Counted from the stretch's first letter, positions 18,410 through 28,792 are shown. The stretch: 64,000 nt of DNA from LVI-A0039 sp033105485 (GCA_033105485.1 CP136956.1:496001-560000), one strand, 5' to 3'. Made by a program: numbers and translations. The notes: generated from the letters alone by a model not told the origin.

Positions 18410-21400
18410 TTAATAATTAATTTGAATTGTAACTGTATCTTCGTTTAAGCTAGTAATTGCTTCTTTCGAAATTACATAGTCATTATCTTTATACTTGTTT
18501 GATGAAGTTACTGGTTTAAGTTCTTCACCATTAATTAGAATTGATTTTTGCTCTGCTTTTTTGTATTCAAATTTGATTGCTTTACCAAATGCATTGTAAT
18601 CAATTGATGTACTTGAAAAGTCAGCAGGTAATACTGGATCAATTTGCATAGAGTCAGCATCTACTTTAATCCCAAATACATTTCTAATTAATTGGTTTAG
18701 GTAAATACCCGGTCCACTTGAGTAAATTCTCCATCCTGTTTTAATTTCTACACTTCCCTCTTTTAACTTATCGAAGTTTTCTTGGAAATCATAACGTGTT
18801 TTGAAGTTACCCTCAGAACTACTAAAGTATGCATTACGTTGTTTTAACATCGTATTTTTTACAAATCTGTTATTATCGAAAGGTTGAATTTGATTTAAAC
18901 CAAATAATACTCTATCTTCTTTACCAAGTTTAGCCATAGCTTCAGCATATCTGATGTGTGCATGCACGTATTGTAGTCCTACTTCACGACCTACAGTACT
19001 AGCTTGTTCTGCACGTTGGAATAATGTATTGTAACCACAATCGTAGTTTGCAGGTTTATCCATTAATCTAATACCATCATTACACTTTAATTTGGTATCA
19101 ATGATATCAATTCCTTTTTCGATATGCTCATTATCAAACATTTCACTTATGATACCTCTATTAATTGGTAATAAACGATATTCAATACCTGTCATATTAT
19201 CAGTTGGGTGTAATAACTTAGTTATTTTATCCCCTTCTTTAATAATGAAACCAGCACAAACATTATCTTCAACCATATATTTAAAGTAATCAGACTTTAA
19301 GTTAATAGTATATTCTTTAATCTCTTTTGCAAATTCTTGATCTTTAGATTCAATTTGTTTACTTAAGTTTGTTAAAGCTTCAAATAATAATGATACTGTC
19401 CATCCACTAGCCATGTTCTTACGTTGCTCAGCATTTTTAGGTTGTAAAGTGTCATCCCAATCTCCATCTCCATAACATGGTAAATATGTTCCTTCTAATA
19501 AATTATTTTGAACATAATTCCATTGAGTTTTTAAGTGATCAAGAATTGTAAATTTTTCACTACTAAATGTAAATGGATTAGTACGTAATTTGTATGTAAC
19601 TTCTTCATCTAGGATTGATAAGTCGCCTGTATTTTGGATATACATTGCAATCGCTTTAAATGGCCAAACTACAACATCACCATGGCTTTCGCCAGCTGCA
19701 ACTTCAATATACTCATCAAACATGAACCATTGTGACCAGTTTCCATCATCAAATTGAGATGTATATACACGTTTAATAATATCTCGTGCTAAATCAAACT
19801 TTTGTAATGTTAAAAATAACTCTAATGGCCCTTGTAATACATCACGAGTTCCCCATGCAGCACCAATATATTGCTCAAGTCCACGAGGCGTGCCATAGTG
19901 AACCATAGCATTATGAACATACCATCTAGTTAATTGATTGAACTTAGTAATTTCTTGACTATCACTATTTATTTTAAATCCATTTAAGAATTGATCGTAC
20001 TTAGCTGTCGTTTCTTCTACACTTTGTTCAAAACTAAGTTCTGCATGTTTGGCACCACTTGTTTTACTACCACTAATACTAAATTGATCATTTGTAATAT
20101 CAAATTTAATAATGTTGGATTGTAATTTTTCATTGATAGTTAAACCCTTAATTGAGTAATTTAACTCTGGACATTTTGATAACACGTACTCATTATTTGG
20201 AGTAATTGTTATCACGTCTCCTTCTGCTATATTAAACTCCTTTTTCATATCAATTTGCATTGATACAGATGTTTTAAACGGTGAATTTACAGTATAATAA
20301 ACTTCATTTGTATCCATACTTATATAAGAAGTAATTGTGATAGTTTCAGTTCCTAACTTATAAATCCATTTTGCTGAGTTTAATCCCATTTCAAAAATTG
20401 ATGGTAATCCTAATTGGTATTCTTTCTCATCTATATTTACGTACATTCTTAAACCTGAACCGCGATTCATGTTTAAACCATTTTTTAAAGGTGTTAATAA
20501 CTGATTGAAATCTGTATTTCCAACTGAAATTTGTCCCCCAAAATAACCGTTCATATACATAGTATTCGAAAGTACTTCTTCGTTACCACTAAATACACTA
20601 CCAGAAGTTACAATGTGACCATGGTTTCTTTCCATTTGCATTTCTTTTTGTTTTGTAACAACGTGAGTATTTCCAACAAAGAAAGAGAGACCCTCTTCTT
20701 CTAATTCACGTGTAGGATAAATTTCTGATATTTCTGATTGTGTTAACTCATCTCCAGATAGTAATTGACTAGTTTCAAAGTTTGCAGTAGATAAATTATA
20801 TTTGATATCATTATACTCTGGAAACTTTGCACTATCCCAAGCTATGTTTGAAGTTACGTTGTCAATGAAACAAAAATTAAACTCGCTTACTGTTTGACCT
20901 TTGCATTTTTTTGATTGTAAACTTAGCATCGCAAATTCATATTGATATACAGAATTCTCTAAATCATTCATTAGGTTATTTAAGTTCTTACTATCGCGAT
21001 ATAAACTTTTAAACGTTTGATATCCATCAGTGTTAAAGGCTACAAAATCTTCTAATTTAGAAGTTATTAAACCTGGAAACTTTCCAGCTTGACTTACTGT
21101 TTTACGTGACGCAATTTGTATTGGATTTGATGTAACAACACGGTGGTCTAAATATTGAGATGCATACGCTTCATTTGTTTGTAAGTATCCTTCTTCACCT
21201 AAACCTAAATCTAGTGTGAAAATGAAGTCAAATTCTGTTTCACATTTAATATCGACTTTAACATTAAGAGCATTTCCATTTGCTTGGAAATAAATACTAA
21301 ACTCTTGCCCATTGTACATTCCACCATAAATTGCATTTTCCTCAGTTGTATACTTACTTGTAACATTTTCCATAAGTGAAATCACTTCACCGTTTGTACG

Positions 21401-21514
21401 TAAATATACATTAATTAAATGATCATCTAAATCTGTAACTCTGATTTGATTAATCATGAATCCTTCATGGTCAATCTTTGCTATACGACCATTTTCGGTA
21501 AATTCAAATCTCAT
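18410..21514 (-). CDS. GH94-family phosphorylase, probable 1,2-beta-oligoglucan phosphorylase
   Basis: 1034 aa cytoplasmic enzyme. Catalytic region YGDGDWDDTLQP near residue 680 matches the GH94 general acid segment, followed by MASGWTVSLLFEAL. Upstream LEQYIGAAWGTRDVLQGP and FDDGNWSQWF are also typical of the (alpha/alpha)6 barrel. Size is larger than cellobiose phosphorylase (about 820) and near 1,2-beta-oligoglucan phosphorylase. With the neighbouring GH3 and ABC importer it mirrors the Listeria innocua sophorooligosaccharide operon. Specificity is inference. ATG overlaps the GH3 stop. Confidence 0.85.
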   Translation of the reverse strand: MRFEFTENGRIAKIDHEGFMINQIRVTDLDDHLINVYLRTNGEVISLMENVTSKYTTEENAIYGGMYNGQEFSIYFQANGNALNVKVDIKCETEFDFIFTLDLGLGEEGYLQTNEAYASQYLDHRVVTSNPIQIASRKTVSQAGKFPGLITSKLEDFVAFNTDGYQTFKSLYRDSKNLNNLMNDLENSVYQYEFAMLSLQSKKCKGQTVSEFNFCFIDNVTSNIAWDSAKFPEYNDIKYNLSTANFETSQLLSGDELTQSEISEIYPTRELEEEGLSFFVGNTHVVTKQKEMQMERNHGHIVTSGSVFSGNEEVLSNTMYMNGYFGGQISVGNTDFNQLLTPLKNGLNMNRGSGLRMYVNIDEKEYQLGLPSIFEMGLNSAKWIYKLGTETITITSYISMDTNEVYYTVNSPFKTSVSMQIDMKKEFNIAEGDVITITPNNEYVLSKCPELNYSIKGLTINEKLQSNIIKFDITNDQFSISGSKTSGAKHAELSFEQSVEETTAKYDQFLNGFKINSDSQEITKFNQLTRWYVHNAMVHYGTPRGLEQYIGAAWGTRDVLQGPLELFLTLQKFDLARDIIKRVYTSQFDDGNWSQWFMFDEYIEVAAGESHGDVVVWPFKAIAMYIQNTGDLSILDEEVTYKLRTNPFTFSSEKFTILDHLKTQWNYVQNNLLEGTYLPCYGDGDWDDTLQPKNAEQRKNMASGWTVSLLFEALTNLSKQIESKDQEFAKEIKEYTINLKSDYFKYMVEDNVCAGFIIKEGDKITKLLHPTDNMTGIEYRLLPINRGIISEMFDNEHIEKGIDIIDTKLKCNDGIRLMDKPANYDCGYNTLFQRAEQASTVGREVGLQYVHAHIRYAEAMAKLGKEDRVLFGLNQIQPFDNNRFVKNTMLKQRNAYFSSSEGNFKTRYDFQENFDKLKEGSVEIKTGWRIYSSGPGIYLNQLIRNVFGIKVDADSMQIDPVLPADFSSTSIDYNAFGKAIKFEYKKAEQKSILINGEELKPVTSSNKYKDNDYVISKEAITSLNEDTVTIQINY

Positions 21515-23619
21515 TATTTCTCCATTCTAATAATTTTGTTTGTTGTGTTTTCTAAGCTAAGTCCAACCTTCACTTCGAATTCTCCAGTATCGATTCTATG
21601 GTTTAAATCACTACCAATATAGCCAAATTCGAAGCTATCAACCTTCACTTCATATGTTGCTGTACTATTTGCATCTACTGTAACTTTTCTAAATGCTTTT
21701 AGCTCATTATCTGGTCTAATAACTGACGCAACTAAATCATTAATGTAAACTTGGATAACTTCTTTAGCCTCGTGTTTAGAATTATTTTCTAGCTCTACCT
21801 TAATAATTAGATCATCTCCAACGATTATGCTATCAGAAAAATCTACACGTTTAACTTGAACATTACTATACGTTAGACCCGAACCAAATGTGTATAGTGG
21901 GGTATTGGCTTGATCAATATACTTAGATACATATGTATCAATTGCCTTTGATAGTGGACGTCCTGTACTATAACTGTTGTAGTAAATAGGACACTGTCCT
22001 ACATTTCTTGGTAATGACATAGATAATTTTGCACTAGGGTTTACTCTACCTGTAAGAATATCATATAATGACTGTGCTGCCATACTTCCAGGGAACCAAG
22101 CATATACAATAGCATCACAATACATATCAATGTCTGAGATATCTAAAGGTCTTCCAGCAAATACAACTGTAATTACTTTCTTACCAATTAGCTTAAGACT
22201 TTTAATCATCTCAATTTCATTCACATTTAGCTTAATGTTTGTTTTAGATTTTGCTTCTCCACTCTCATTACTCTTTTCTCCAACAAACACTACTACAGTG
22301 TCTACATACTCATAATCTTGGATATCAATAATTTTTGAGGCCTCTTCTACTATAGTTACATTACTATCTTTGCTAAATACTACTTTAATCGATTCATTTT
22401 TAGTAATATCGCCTTGCCAAGACCATGGTCCATTGTAATCTCTACTTGTGACATGGTGACCAACAATTGCATATTTATTTGATAAAGGTAAAATATTGTT
22501 ATCATTTTTTAATAATACAATAGATTCATCTGCTGCTTTCTTAGCATCAGCTACTAACTCTTCACAGCCAATAACATCATCTGATTTATCAATTAAATTT
22601 TTAAATGGATCAGTAAACAAGCCATAATCTTTCTTCAGTTTTAAGACATTCATAACCATTTCATCAATTAATTTAATGTCTACTTCACCTGTTTGAATTA
22701 AGTCTTCAAGTTCAGTTAAATAAGCCATTGACATCATATCAATATCAACACCTGCATTTGCACATTGTCTTGCGGCATCTTTAAAATCAGCTGCTAATTT
22801 GTGATTAATAAGCTCAGTGACTGCAGCCCAATCCGAGATAACTACTCCATCAAATCCCAACTTCTTACGTAAGTCATTTTTTAATAAATCTTCATTTGCT
22901 GTTGCTGGAATACTTTCAATTGTATTGAATGCAGACATAACCATCTTTGCACCACTATCAATTGCTGATTTATATGCAGGATAATGAAATTCGTTAAGTA
23001 CTCTTTTACTTAAATCAACATAGTTGTATTCTCTACCAGCTTCAACAAGCCCATAACCTGCAAAGTGTTTTACACAACTAATAAGTTCACTTTCGGCACT
23101 AAGTTTTTCACCTTGATAACCTTTTACATACGAGCTTGATAAAACTTTATTTAAGTATGGATCTTCTCCGTTAGTTTCCATGTTACGACCCCACCTCGCA
23201 TCTCTCGCTAAATCGGCCATTGGAGAGAACGTAACTTGAACTCCGGTTGCTGCCGCTTCCTTAGCTGAATTACGTGCCATATTTTCAATTAATTCAGGAT
23301 TAAATGAACATGACATTCCTAGAGGAACTGGGTACATAGTATGTGAACCATGGATTACATCCGCCATAAATAATAGTGGGATTTTGTGACGACAGTTTTC
23401 AAGGTATTCTTTTTGAATTTGATATGCATCCTTAGCATTATTTACACCTATAATACTTCCCGCAGTATACTTATGAGTATCAGTAATATCGAACTTTGCA
23501 AGAGGTCCCGTAATTTCAGACTGATTGATATAATAAACTCCTGCAAGTTGAACTAGTTGACCGACTTTCTCCTCAACTGTTAAAGTTTTTAAAATTTGTT
23601 CTAAATTAATGTTTGACAT
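21514..23619 (-). CDS. GH3 beta-glucosidase
   Basis: 701 aa, no signal peptide, so intracellular. N-terminal TIM-barrel with ADVIHGSHTMYPVPLG, SFNPELIENMA and the nucleophile segment GVVISDWAAV (Asp near residue 265). The second alpha/beta domain contains GRPLDISDID and AWFPGSMAAQSLYDILTG, and a C-terminal fibronectin-III-like domain follows. Would release glucose from imported beta-glucosides, complementing the phosphorylase downstream. Confidence 0.93.
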   Translation of the reverse strand: MSNINLEQILKTLTVEEKVGQLVQLAGVYYINQSEITGPLAKFDITDTHKYTAGSIIGVNNAKDAYQIQKEYLENCRHKIPLLFMADVIHGSHTMYPVPLGMSCSFNPELIENMARNSAKEAAATGVQVTFSPMADLARDARWGRNMETNGEDPYLNKVLSSSYVKGYQGEKLSAESELISCVKHFAGYGLVEAGREYNYVDLSKRVLNEFHYPAYKSAIDSGAKMVMSAFNTIESIPATANEDLLKNDLRKKLGFDGVVISDWAAVTELINHKLAADFKDAARQCANAGVDIDMMSMAYLTELEDLIQTGEVDIKLIDEMVMNVLKLKKDYGLFTDPFKNLIDKSDDVIGCEELVADAKKAADESIVLLKNDNNILPLSNKYAIVGHHVTSRDYNGPWSWQGDITKNESIKVVFSKDSNVTIVEEASKIIDIQDYEYVDTVVVFVGEKSNESGEAKSKTNIKLNVNEIEMIKSLKLIGKKVITVVFAGRPLDISDIDMYCDAIVYAWFPGSMAAQSLYDILTGRVNPSAKLSMSLPRNVGQCPIYYNSYSTGRPLSKAIDTYVSKYIDQANTPLYTFGSGLTYSNVQVKRVDFSDSIIVGDDLIIKVELENNSKHEAKEVIQVYINDLVASVIRPDNELKAFRKVTVDANSTATYEVKVDSFEFGYIGSDLNHRIDTGEFEVKVGLSLENTTNKIIRMEK

Positions 23620-23627
23620 TTTTCCCC

Positions 23628-24446
23628 TTATTTAATACCAGATAAGTTATATCCATCTAAAATATATTTCTGTAATGTAAAAAATACAATTAATATTGGA
23701 ATAATCATCAGTGTTGCACCAGCCATTTGTAGTGGTACATCTGAAGTATTTTGACCTTGTAATAAACTAAGACCAATTGATAGTGTATATTTATCTTGAC
23801 TTTGTGCAACGATTAATGGCCATAGGAAAGAGTTCCAAGAACCAATAAATACTAAGATTGACTGAATTGCTAAGATAGGCTTAGACATAGGTAGTACGAT
23901 TTTAAAGAAAATTTGAAATTCACTTAATCCTTCAACTCTTGCTGCTTCAATAATTTCATCGGGAATAGAGTTCATAAATTGTCTAAATAAGAAAATTGTA
24001 AAACCAGATACTAACCCAGGAAGAGCTATTCCGGCAAATGTATTTACTAGTCCTAATTTGTTAATTAATAAAAAGTTAGGAATCATCGTAACTTGATACG
24101 GAATCATCATTGTTGCTAAAACAACCACAAAATAAACTTCCTTATGTTTAAACTCATATTTTGAAAAACCATACCCAGCTAATGCACTTAATAGTAAACC
24201 TCCAAATGAGAATAAAACAATAATAAGTGTATTTTTTAAATATAAAAGGAATGGCATTTTGTCAAATAAACGACCGTACGCTTCAAGACTGAAATCATGA
24301 ATTGTAAATGTTGGTGGAACTTGGTTCGCTTCTGCTAATGTTTTAAATGATGTTGTAATCATCCAATATAGAGGGAACACCATAATAATAGCTCCTAGTA
24401 ATAAAAATAGGATTGTAATAATTTTTGATTTTTTACTTTTATACAT
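23628..24446 (-). CDS. ABC sugar importer permease, MalG type
   Basis: 272 aa, six membrane segments. EAA loop EAARVEGLSEFQIFFKIVLP near residues 165-185 contacts the ATPase. N-terminal KIITILFLLLGAIIMVFPLYWMI is the first helix. Start overlaps the end of the other permease gene. No ATPase gene is in the operon, so a shared MsmK/MalK-type ATPase elsewhere is expected. Confidence 0.92.
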   Translation of the reverse strand: MYKSKKSKIITILFLLLGAIIMVFPLYWMITTSFKTLAEANQVPPTFTIHDFSLEAYGRLFDKMPFLLYLKNTLIIVLFSFGGLLLSALAGYGFSKYEFKHKEVYFVVVLATMMIPYQVTMIPNFLLINKLGLVNTFAGIALPGLVSGFTIFLFRQFMNSIPDEIIEAARVEGLSEFQIFFKIVLPMSKPILAIQSILVFIGSWNSFLWPLIVAQSQDKYTLSIGLSLLQGQNTSDVPLQMAGATLMIIPILIVFFTLQKYILDGYNLSGIK

Positions 24447-25321
24447 TAGTTCTCCTTACTTACTTTTAATTGGATAATTGTAATTGTAATAATTCCAATG
24501 AATAGAACAATTGAGGCAGCACTAGCATAACCATAATCCATCATTTTGAAACCATGTTCATATATGAACAAGGCAATAGATTTTGCATTGGCACTTTCTC
24601 GTTCAATCATCATGTATACTTCATCAAAGAATTGCATCCAACCAATGGTTGTTGTAACGATTACGAAAAATAGTGGATACTTTAATTGAGGTAAAGTAAT
24701 TTTGAAGTATTTTTGGAAGGCATTCGCACCATCAATATCTGCCGCTTCATAATAATCTTTTGAAATAGCTGTTAATCCAGCAAGTAAGATAATCATATTT
24801 AGACCGATACCTTTCCATACTGCTAGGATAATTAATGCAAATTTTGCATATGCAGGATCTGATAACCATGCAATTTGTGAATCAATAATATGTAAATTCA
24901 TTAAGAAGTAATTGATTAACCCATGTGAAGGATTATATAAAAACATCCAAACAAATGAAACCGCTACAGTGTTTGTAATTGCTGGCAAATAATAAATTCC
25001 TCTAAATGCTTCTCCAATTCTACCCGATACAAAGTTGATAGCTGTTGCAATTGTAAGAGAGCATGCTACGACTAGAGGTACACCAACTACTACATAAAAT
25101 AATGTATTTAAAATAACTTGTCCAAATTCCGAATCTTGAAAGATTGCCTTATAATTATCAAAACCGATAAAGTTTACTGCTGAGTAATCATTTAATCCTA
25201 CTAAATCCATATCTGTAAAACTTATTCCTAATGCTACCACGATTGGTAGTATAAAGAATAAAATTAAAAGGACCATTGCTGGTCCTATGAATAAGTAAGG
25301 ATATTTTTTTAAACTATTCAT
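24446..25321 (-). CDS. ABC sugar importer permease, MalF type
   Basis: 291 aa with six membrane helices. First helix YLFIGPAMVLLILFFILPIV; EAA loop EAADIDGANAFQKYFKITLP. Pairs with the downstream permease to form the transmembrane channel. Follows the solute-binding protein gene by 25 bases. Confidence 0.92.
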   Translation of the reverse strand: MNSLKKYPYLFIGPAMVLLILFFILPIVVALGISFTDMDLVGLNDYSAVNFIGFDNYKAIFQDSEFGQVILNTLFYVVVGVPLVVACSLTIATAINFVSGRIGEAFRGIYYLPAITNTVAVSFVWMFLYNPSHGLINYFLMNLHIIDSQIAWLSDPAYAKFALIILAVWKGIGLNMIILLAGLTAISKDYYEAADIDGANAFQKYFKITLPQLKYPLFFVIVTTTIGWMQFFDEVYMMIERESANAKSIALFIYEHGFKMMDYGYASAASIVLFIGIITITIIQLKVSKEN

Positions 25322-25346
25322 CTAAATTCTCCTTGTCATCCTATAT

Positions 25347-26561
25347 TTATGCTTGAAGTGCATCAATTTTAGTTTGTAATTCTTCAATTACAGTATCTGT
25401 ATCTTTTCCTTCAACCATTACTTGTTCTTGTGCAGAAACAATTTCTTGGGCAATCTTTTCCCATTCTGCTATCATTGGGCTTCCAGTTGCATCTTCTAAT
25501 GCATCTTTCCACACATCTAACATAAATCCACTTTCAATAAATTCAGCGTCATCCCATACGTTTACGTTTGATGGTAAACTAGCTGCGATTTCATACCATT
25601 CTTTTTCTACTTCTGGAGTAGTTAACCAGTTAATTAAGTCAGCTGCACCTTCTTTATTTTCAGAGTATTCAAAAATTACTAAGTTACTACCACCCATTAA
25701 TGAAGTGCTTCCTTCATCACCTGCAGGTAATTGAGCAATTTCATATTTTCCGACTAAATCAGGATTTGCTTCATTAATAACATTAACCATCCAAGGTCCT
25801 GAAATAAACATTGGAAAACTTCCATCAGCAAATGTTTGAGTAATGTCTAGTCCTAAATCAAATTCAGTAGCACCAGTCTCTGCGAATTGACGTACATAAT
25901 CTACTGCTTCAACAAATTTTTCATCTGTTACATTAACTTTACCATTTTCATCTAATGCAACCCATCCATTTTGCCATGCATATTGTACAAAGAAGAATTG
26001 ATCTTTAATATCTAAGTCTACAGAATATTGATCGTCACCACGTGCAGATAATTTTTCTGAACAATCTAACATTTCATCCCATGTTTGAGGTGCAGTATCT
26101 AATCCACATACATCGCTAACAATATCAGTACGATAATATAAAACACGAGTATCAACATACCAAGGTACAGAAACAAATTTGTCATTTACAAACATAGTAT
26201 CTTGTGAACCTTCAAAATATAAATCTTTATCGAATGATTCTCTTCCATCAGCAAATTCACTTAAATCTGCAAGAGCTCCTGCATTACCAAATTCTGGAAT
26301 CCATGAAGTACCCATTTGAATTACATCTGGTCCCGATTTAGATGCAACAGCAGTTGATAATTTTTCGTATGCTTGATCCCAAGGTATTGCAACCACTTCA
26401 ACTTCAACACCTGTATCAGCTGTATATTCTTCTGTTAATGTGTGAAGTCTATTTCCCTCTTCACCCATTGCCCATACAACAACTTTATCACTTGATGAGC
26501 TTGAACCACAACCAGCAAGTAGTAGTACAAACACACTAATTAATCCTAATAATTTTTTCAT
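25347..26561 (-). CDS. Sugar-binding lipoprotein of the ABC importer
   Basis: 404 aa. Signal peptide and lipobox LLLAGC at residues about 14-19, so lipid-anchored outside the membrane. Family 1 extracellular solute-binding fold: VVVWAMGEEGN, YTADTGVEVEVVAIPW, FADGSFPMFISGPWMV, GGSNLVIFEYS. First gene of the operon with a strong RBS (AGGAGG). Likely captures short beta-glucans given the enzymes it travels with. Confidence 0.92.
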   Translation of the reverse strand: MKKLLGLISVFVLLLAGCGSSSSSDKVVVWAMGEEGNRLHTLTEEYTADTGVEVEVVAIPWDQAYEKLSTAVASKSGPDVIQMGTSWIPEFGNAGALADLSEFADGRESFDKDLYFEGSQDTMFVNDKFVSVPWYVDTRVLYYRTDIVSDVCGLDTAPQTWDEMLDCSEKLSARGDDQYSVDLDIKDQFFFVQYAWQNGWVALDENGKVNVTDEKFVEAVDYVRQFAETGATEFDLGLDITQTFADGSFPMFISGPWMVNVINEANPDLVGKYEIAQLPAGDEGSTSLMGGSNLVIFEYSENKEGAADLINWLTTPEVEKEWYEIAASLPSNVNVWDDAEFIESGFMLDVWKDALEDATGSPMIAEWEKIAQEIVSAQEQVMVEGKDTDTVIEELQTKIDALQA

Positions 26562-26593
26562 CTTTCCTCCTGTAAAAGTTTTCTACACAAATG

Positions 26594-26631
26594 ATTGTAT
26601 CACACTAAAACGTTTTAGTAAAGCGTTTTAG
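26594..26631. promoter_or_regulatory. LacI operator and divergent promoters of the sugar operon
   Basis: Minus-strand promoter: -35 TTTACT (26617-26622), 17-bp spacer, -10 TACAAT (26594-26599). A perfect palindrome CTAAAACGTTTTAG (26605-26618) fills the spacer, so a bound LacI protein would block the polymerase. A second half-site GCGTTTTAG (26623-26631) overlaps the lacI -35. Confidence 0.85.
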
Positions 26632-26654
26632 GTAATTTTTTGATAAAATATAAT
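26626..26654 (+). promoter_or_regulatory. lacI-family gene promoter
   Basis: -35 TTTTAG (26626-26631), 17-bp spacer, -10 TATAAT (26649-26654). The -35 overlaps the operator half-site, implying autoregulation. Confidence 0.75.
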
Positions 26655-26668
26655 TATGGAGGTTTATA

Positions 26669-27670
26669 ATGGTTACAATGAAAGATGTTGCAACACATTG
26701 TGGGGTGTCTGTTTCCTTAGTTTCTAAGGCTATAAATGGATATGATGATATCAAACCAGACACAAAACAAAAAATACTTGATAGTATCGAAGCACTTGGT
26801 TACGTGCCTAATGCAAGTGCAAGTAGTCTATCAACAAAACGTAAAAATAAGATTGCAGTTATAGTGCGTGGTTATAGAGGTAATGGGCGTGATTTATTTA
26901 TTGATGAAATTTCGATGATTTATTCTACTACTACTTTTAAACGTGCTATTGAAAAAAATATTGATGTTGTTATATTATATGACGACATTATACTTGGGAA
27001 AACTAGCAATCAGATTGAAAGTCATTTAAAAAGTTTGGGCATTACGGGGGTAATCATGTTTGGACTAAACAAGCATGAAGATGAACTATACAACTTATTT
27101 AAAAGTAATAGTTTTAAGAAAGTTATCATAGATGTACCTATCTATAATTTATCAACATCTTCAGTCTCAATCGATGATGTTAAAGCGCAAATTGAAGTTT
27201 TAGAAAAATCAGTTAAAGATGAACATAAAAAATTATTATACCTATCCGGTCCAGAAGAAGATATTACGTCATCACAACGTATACTTGGATTTAATTACTA
27301 TGCAAAAAATAATGATAAAGAAGTTATTATAAAAAACTGTAATTATGAATTAAAGAACGCTAAAGATTATATTCTTCAAAGTGACCCAAACTCTTATGAC
27401 GCTGTAATTTGTGCTAATGATATGATGGCTGTTGGTGCAAGCTTAGCTTTAGATGTTATCGGGCAAAATAAACTCGTTACTGGTTTTGATGGAATAAACG
27501 TGCTAAATTTAATACAAAAAGATATTCCAACAATAGATCAAAACTTTCACACAAAAGCAATCCTTGCTGTTGATGAACTTTTAAGTTTATTTGATGGAAA
27601 TGATTCTAAACTGATTCTTGACACTTATACGTACTTACCTTCAATTCACACTTCAAGGAATAAATTATAA
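26669..27670 (+). CDS. LacI-family transcriptional repressor of the sugar operon
   Basis: 333 aa. N-terminal helix-turn-helix TMKDVATHCGVSVSLVSKAI and hinge LGYVPNASASSLST, then a periplasmic-binding-protein-like sugar domain (CANDMMAVGASLALD, VTGFDG). GGAGG RBS. Divergent from the SBP gene with a palindromic operator between them. Expected to repress the operon in the absence of its oligosaccharide. Confidence 0.95.
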   Translation: MVTMKDVATHCGVSVSLVSKAINGYDDIKPDTKQKILDSIEALGYVPNASASSLSTKRKNKIAVIVRGYRGNGRDLFIDEISMIYSTTTFKRAIEKNIDVVILYDDIILGKTSNQIESHLKSLGITGVIMFGLNKHEDELYNLFKSNSFKKVIIDVPIYNLSTSSVSIDDVKAQIEVLEKSVKDEHKKLLYLSGPEEDITSSQRILGFNYYAKNNDKEVIIKNCNYELKNAKDYILQSDPNSYDAVICANDMMAVGASLALDVIGQNKLVTGFDGINVLNLIQKDIPTIDQNFHTKAILAVDELLSLFDGNDSKLILDTYTYLPSIHTSRNKL

Positions 27671-27682
27671 AATAATAAATTA

Positions 27683-27710
27683 AAAGTAAGCCGTCTGGTT
27701 TACTTTTTTT
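27683..27710 (+). terminator. Terminator of the lacI gene
   Basis: Ten-pair stem (AAAGTAAGCC / GGTTTACTTT, loop GTCT) with a T-run. Confidence 0.88.
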
Positions 27711-27758
27711 ATAGTCAATAAAGGTGATAAAATTATATATTATTTTAAAATCAATAAC

Positions 27759-27794
27759 TGCACTTTTCCGCAAGTGCATAAATTGTGCTACAAT
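27759..27794 (+). promoter_or_regulatory. Promoter and inverted repeat upstream of the DNase gene
   Basis: Extended -10 TGCTACAAT (TACAAT at 27789-27794). Seven-bp inverted repeat TGCACTT-6-AAGTGCA at 27759-27778 covers the -35 position, so a repressor could bind there. No regulator gene adjacent. Confidence 0.5.
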
Positions 27795-27812
27795 TTATTT
27801 ATAAGGGGAAAT

Positions 27813-28760
27813 ATGAATAAAACAAATGGGAGCAACAAAAATACAGGATACAAAGGGAAATATTACGATCCTAACTATAAACGTAATAAGGAAAAGTATG
27901 GTGACTTATACGATCCAAAAGACTTTGCAGTTCCTAATCCAAATTATGAAGCAAGGAAAAGAGACACTAGTCAGAATTATAAAGGGCGTAATACAAATTA
28001 TAAAGGACGCCGATATAATCCTAACTATAATAATTCAGAATGGCAACGTAAGAAAGGGAAACAAGGAAAAACATTCTTTACACTTACTGTAGCATTTGCA
28101 GTACTAATGTATCTTAGTGTTACAACAACAATGTTTGATAGCGTTTATGATTCACTTGGTATTACAATGCCATCACCAAATAATGTTAGCGTTAGTAATA
28201 CAAACACTAGTACTGAAACTCCTACTGATTCGGTAGTAACGCCAGATATTGAGAACCTCTTATCTAATAAAGAAATATCTGTTGATAGTTGTGATTTATC
28301 TGGTAATAGACAAGCAAATGTCAAAGTAAACATTGGCTACGGTTCTAGAGAGTATTATGGCTATACAAATGAGTATGGTCAGTTAGCATATGTCCAAGCT
28401 GATAGCTTGCAATTACAAAATAGCTCTACTGAGAACCTTACTTCTGATGGACGCTATTGCGATTCACAAGCCAATGTTGATGGTGCTAGTGGAAGTTATA
28501 ATAGAGGTCATGCAATTGGTGATGCTCTTGGTGGAGATAGTAATGCGTATAACATCTTTCCACAACTTACAGATATAAATAGTGGAACTTATAATGATAT
28601 TGAAATGCAATTACAAGACACACTGTATAATGGTGGAAGTGTTACTAACTTTGAATTAAAGTTAACTTATCCAAATAGTTTAACTAATATTCCAAGTAGT
28701 TATACAATGTCATATAACATAAATGGTCAATATGATGAACATACTTTTAATAATAAATAA
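27813..28760 (+). CDS. Membrane-anchored EndA-like DNA/RNA non-specific endonuclease
   Basis: 315 aa. Start at ATG 27813 behind AAGGGGA rather than an upstream in-frame ATG. N-terminal 90 residues are Asn/Tyr/Lys-rich and low-complexity (repeats of YKGRxYNPNY type), then one membrane segment FFTLTVAFAVLMYL. The outer domain has YNRGHAIGDALGG, the EndA form of the DRGH motif with catalytic His, followed by NAYNIFPQ with the metal Asn. Probably degrades extracellular DNA for nucleotide scavenging or DNA uptake. Confidence 0.85.
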   Translation: MNKTNGSNKNTGYKGKYYDPNYKRNKEKYGDLYDPKDFAVPNPNYEARKRDTSQNYKGRNTNYKGRRYNPNYNNSEWQRKKGKQGKTFFTLTVAFAVLMYLSVTTTMFDSVYDSLGITMPSPNNVSVSNTNTSTETPTDSVVTPDIENLLSNKEISVDSCDLSGNRQANVKVNIGYGSREYYGYTNEYGQLAYVQADSLQLQNSSTENLTSDGRYCDSQANVDGASGSYNRGHAIGDALGGDSNAYNIFPQLTDINSGTYNDIEMQLQDTLYNGGSVTNFELKLTYPNSLTNIPSSYTMSYNINGQYDEHTFNNK

Positions 28761-28792
28761 AAATAAGTCTAGTATCTACACTAGACTTATTT
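28761..28792. terminator. Bidirectional terminator
   Basis: Perfect 13-bp arms AAATAAGTCTAGT / ACTAGACTTATTT with a 6-nt loop between the convergent DNase and GH38 genes. Confidence 0.9.
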
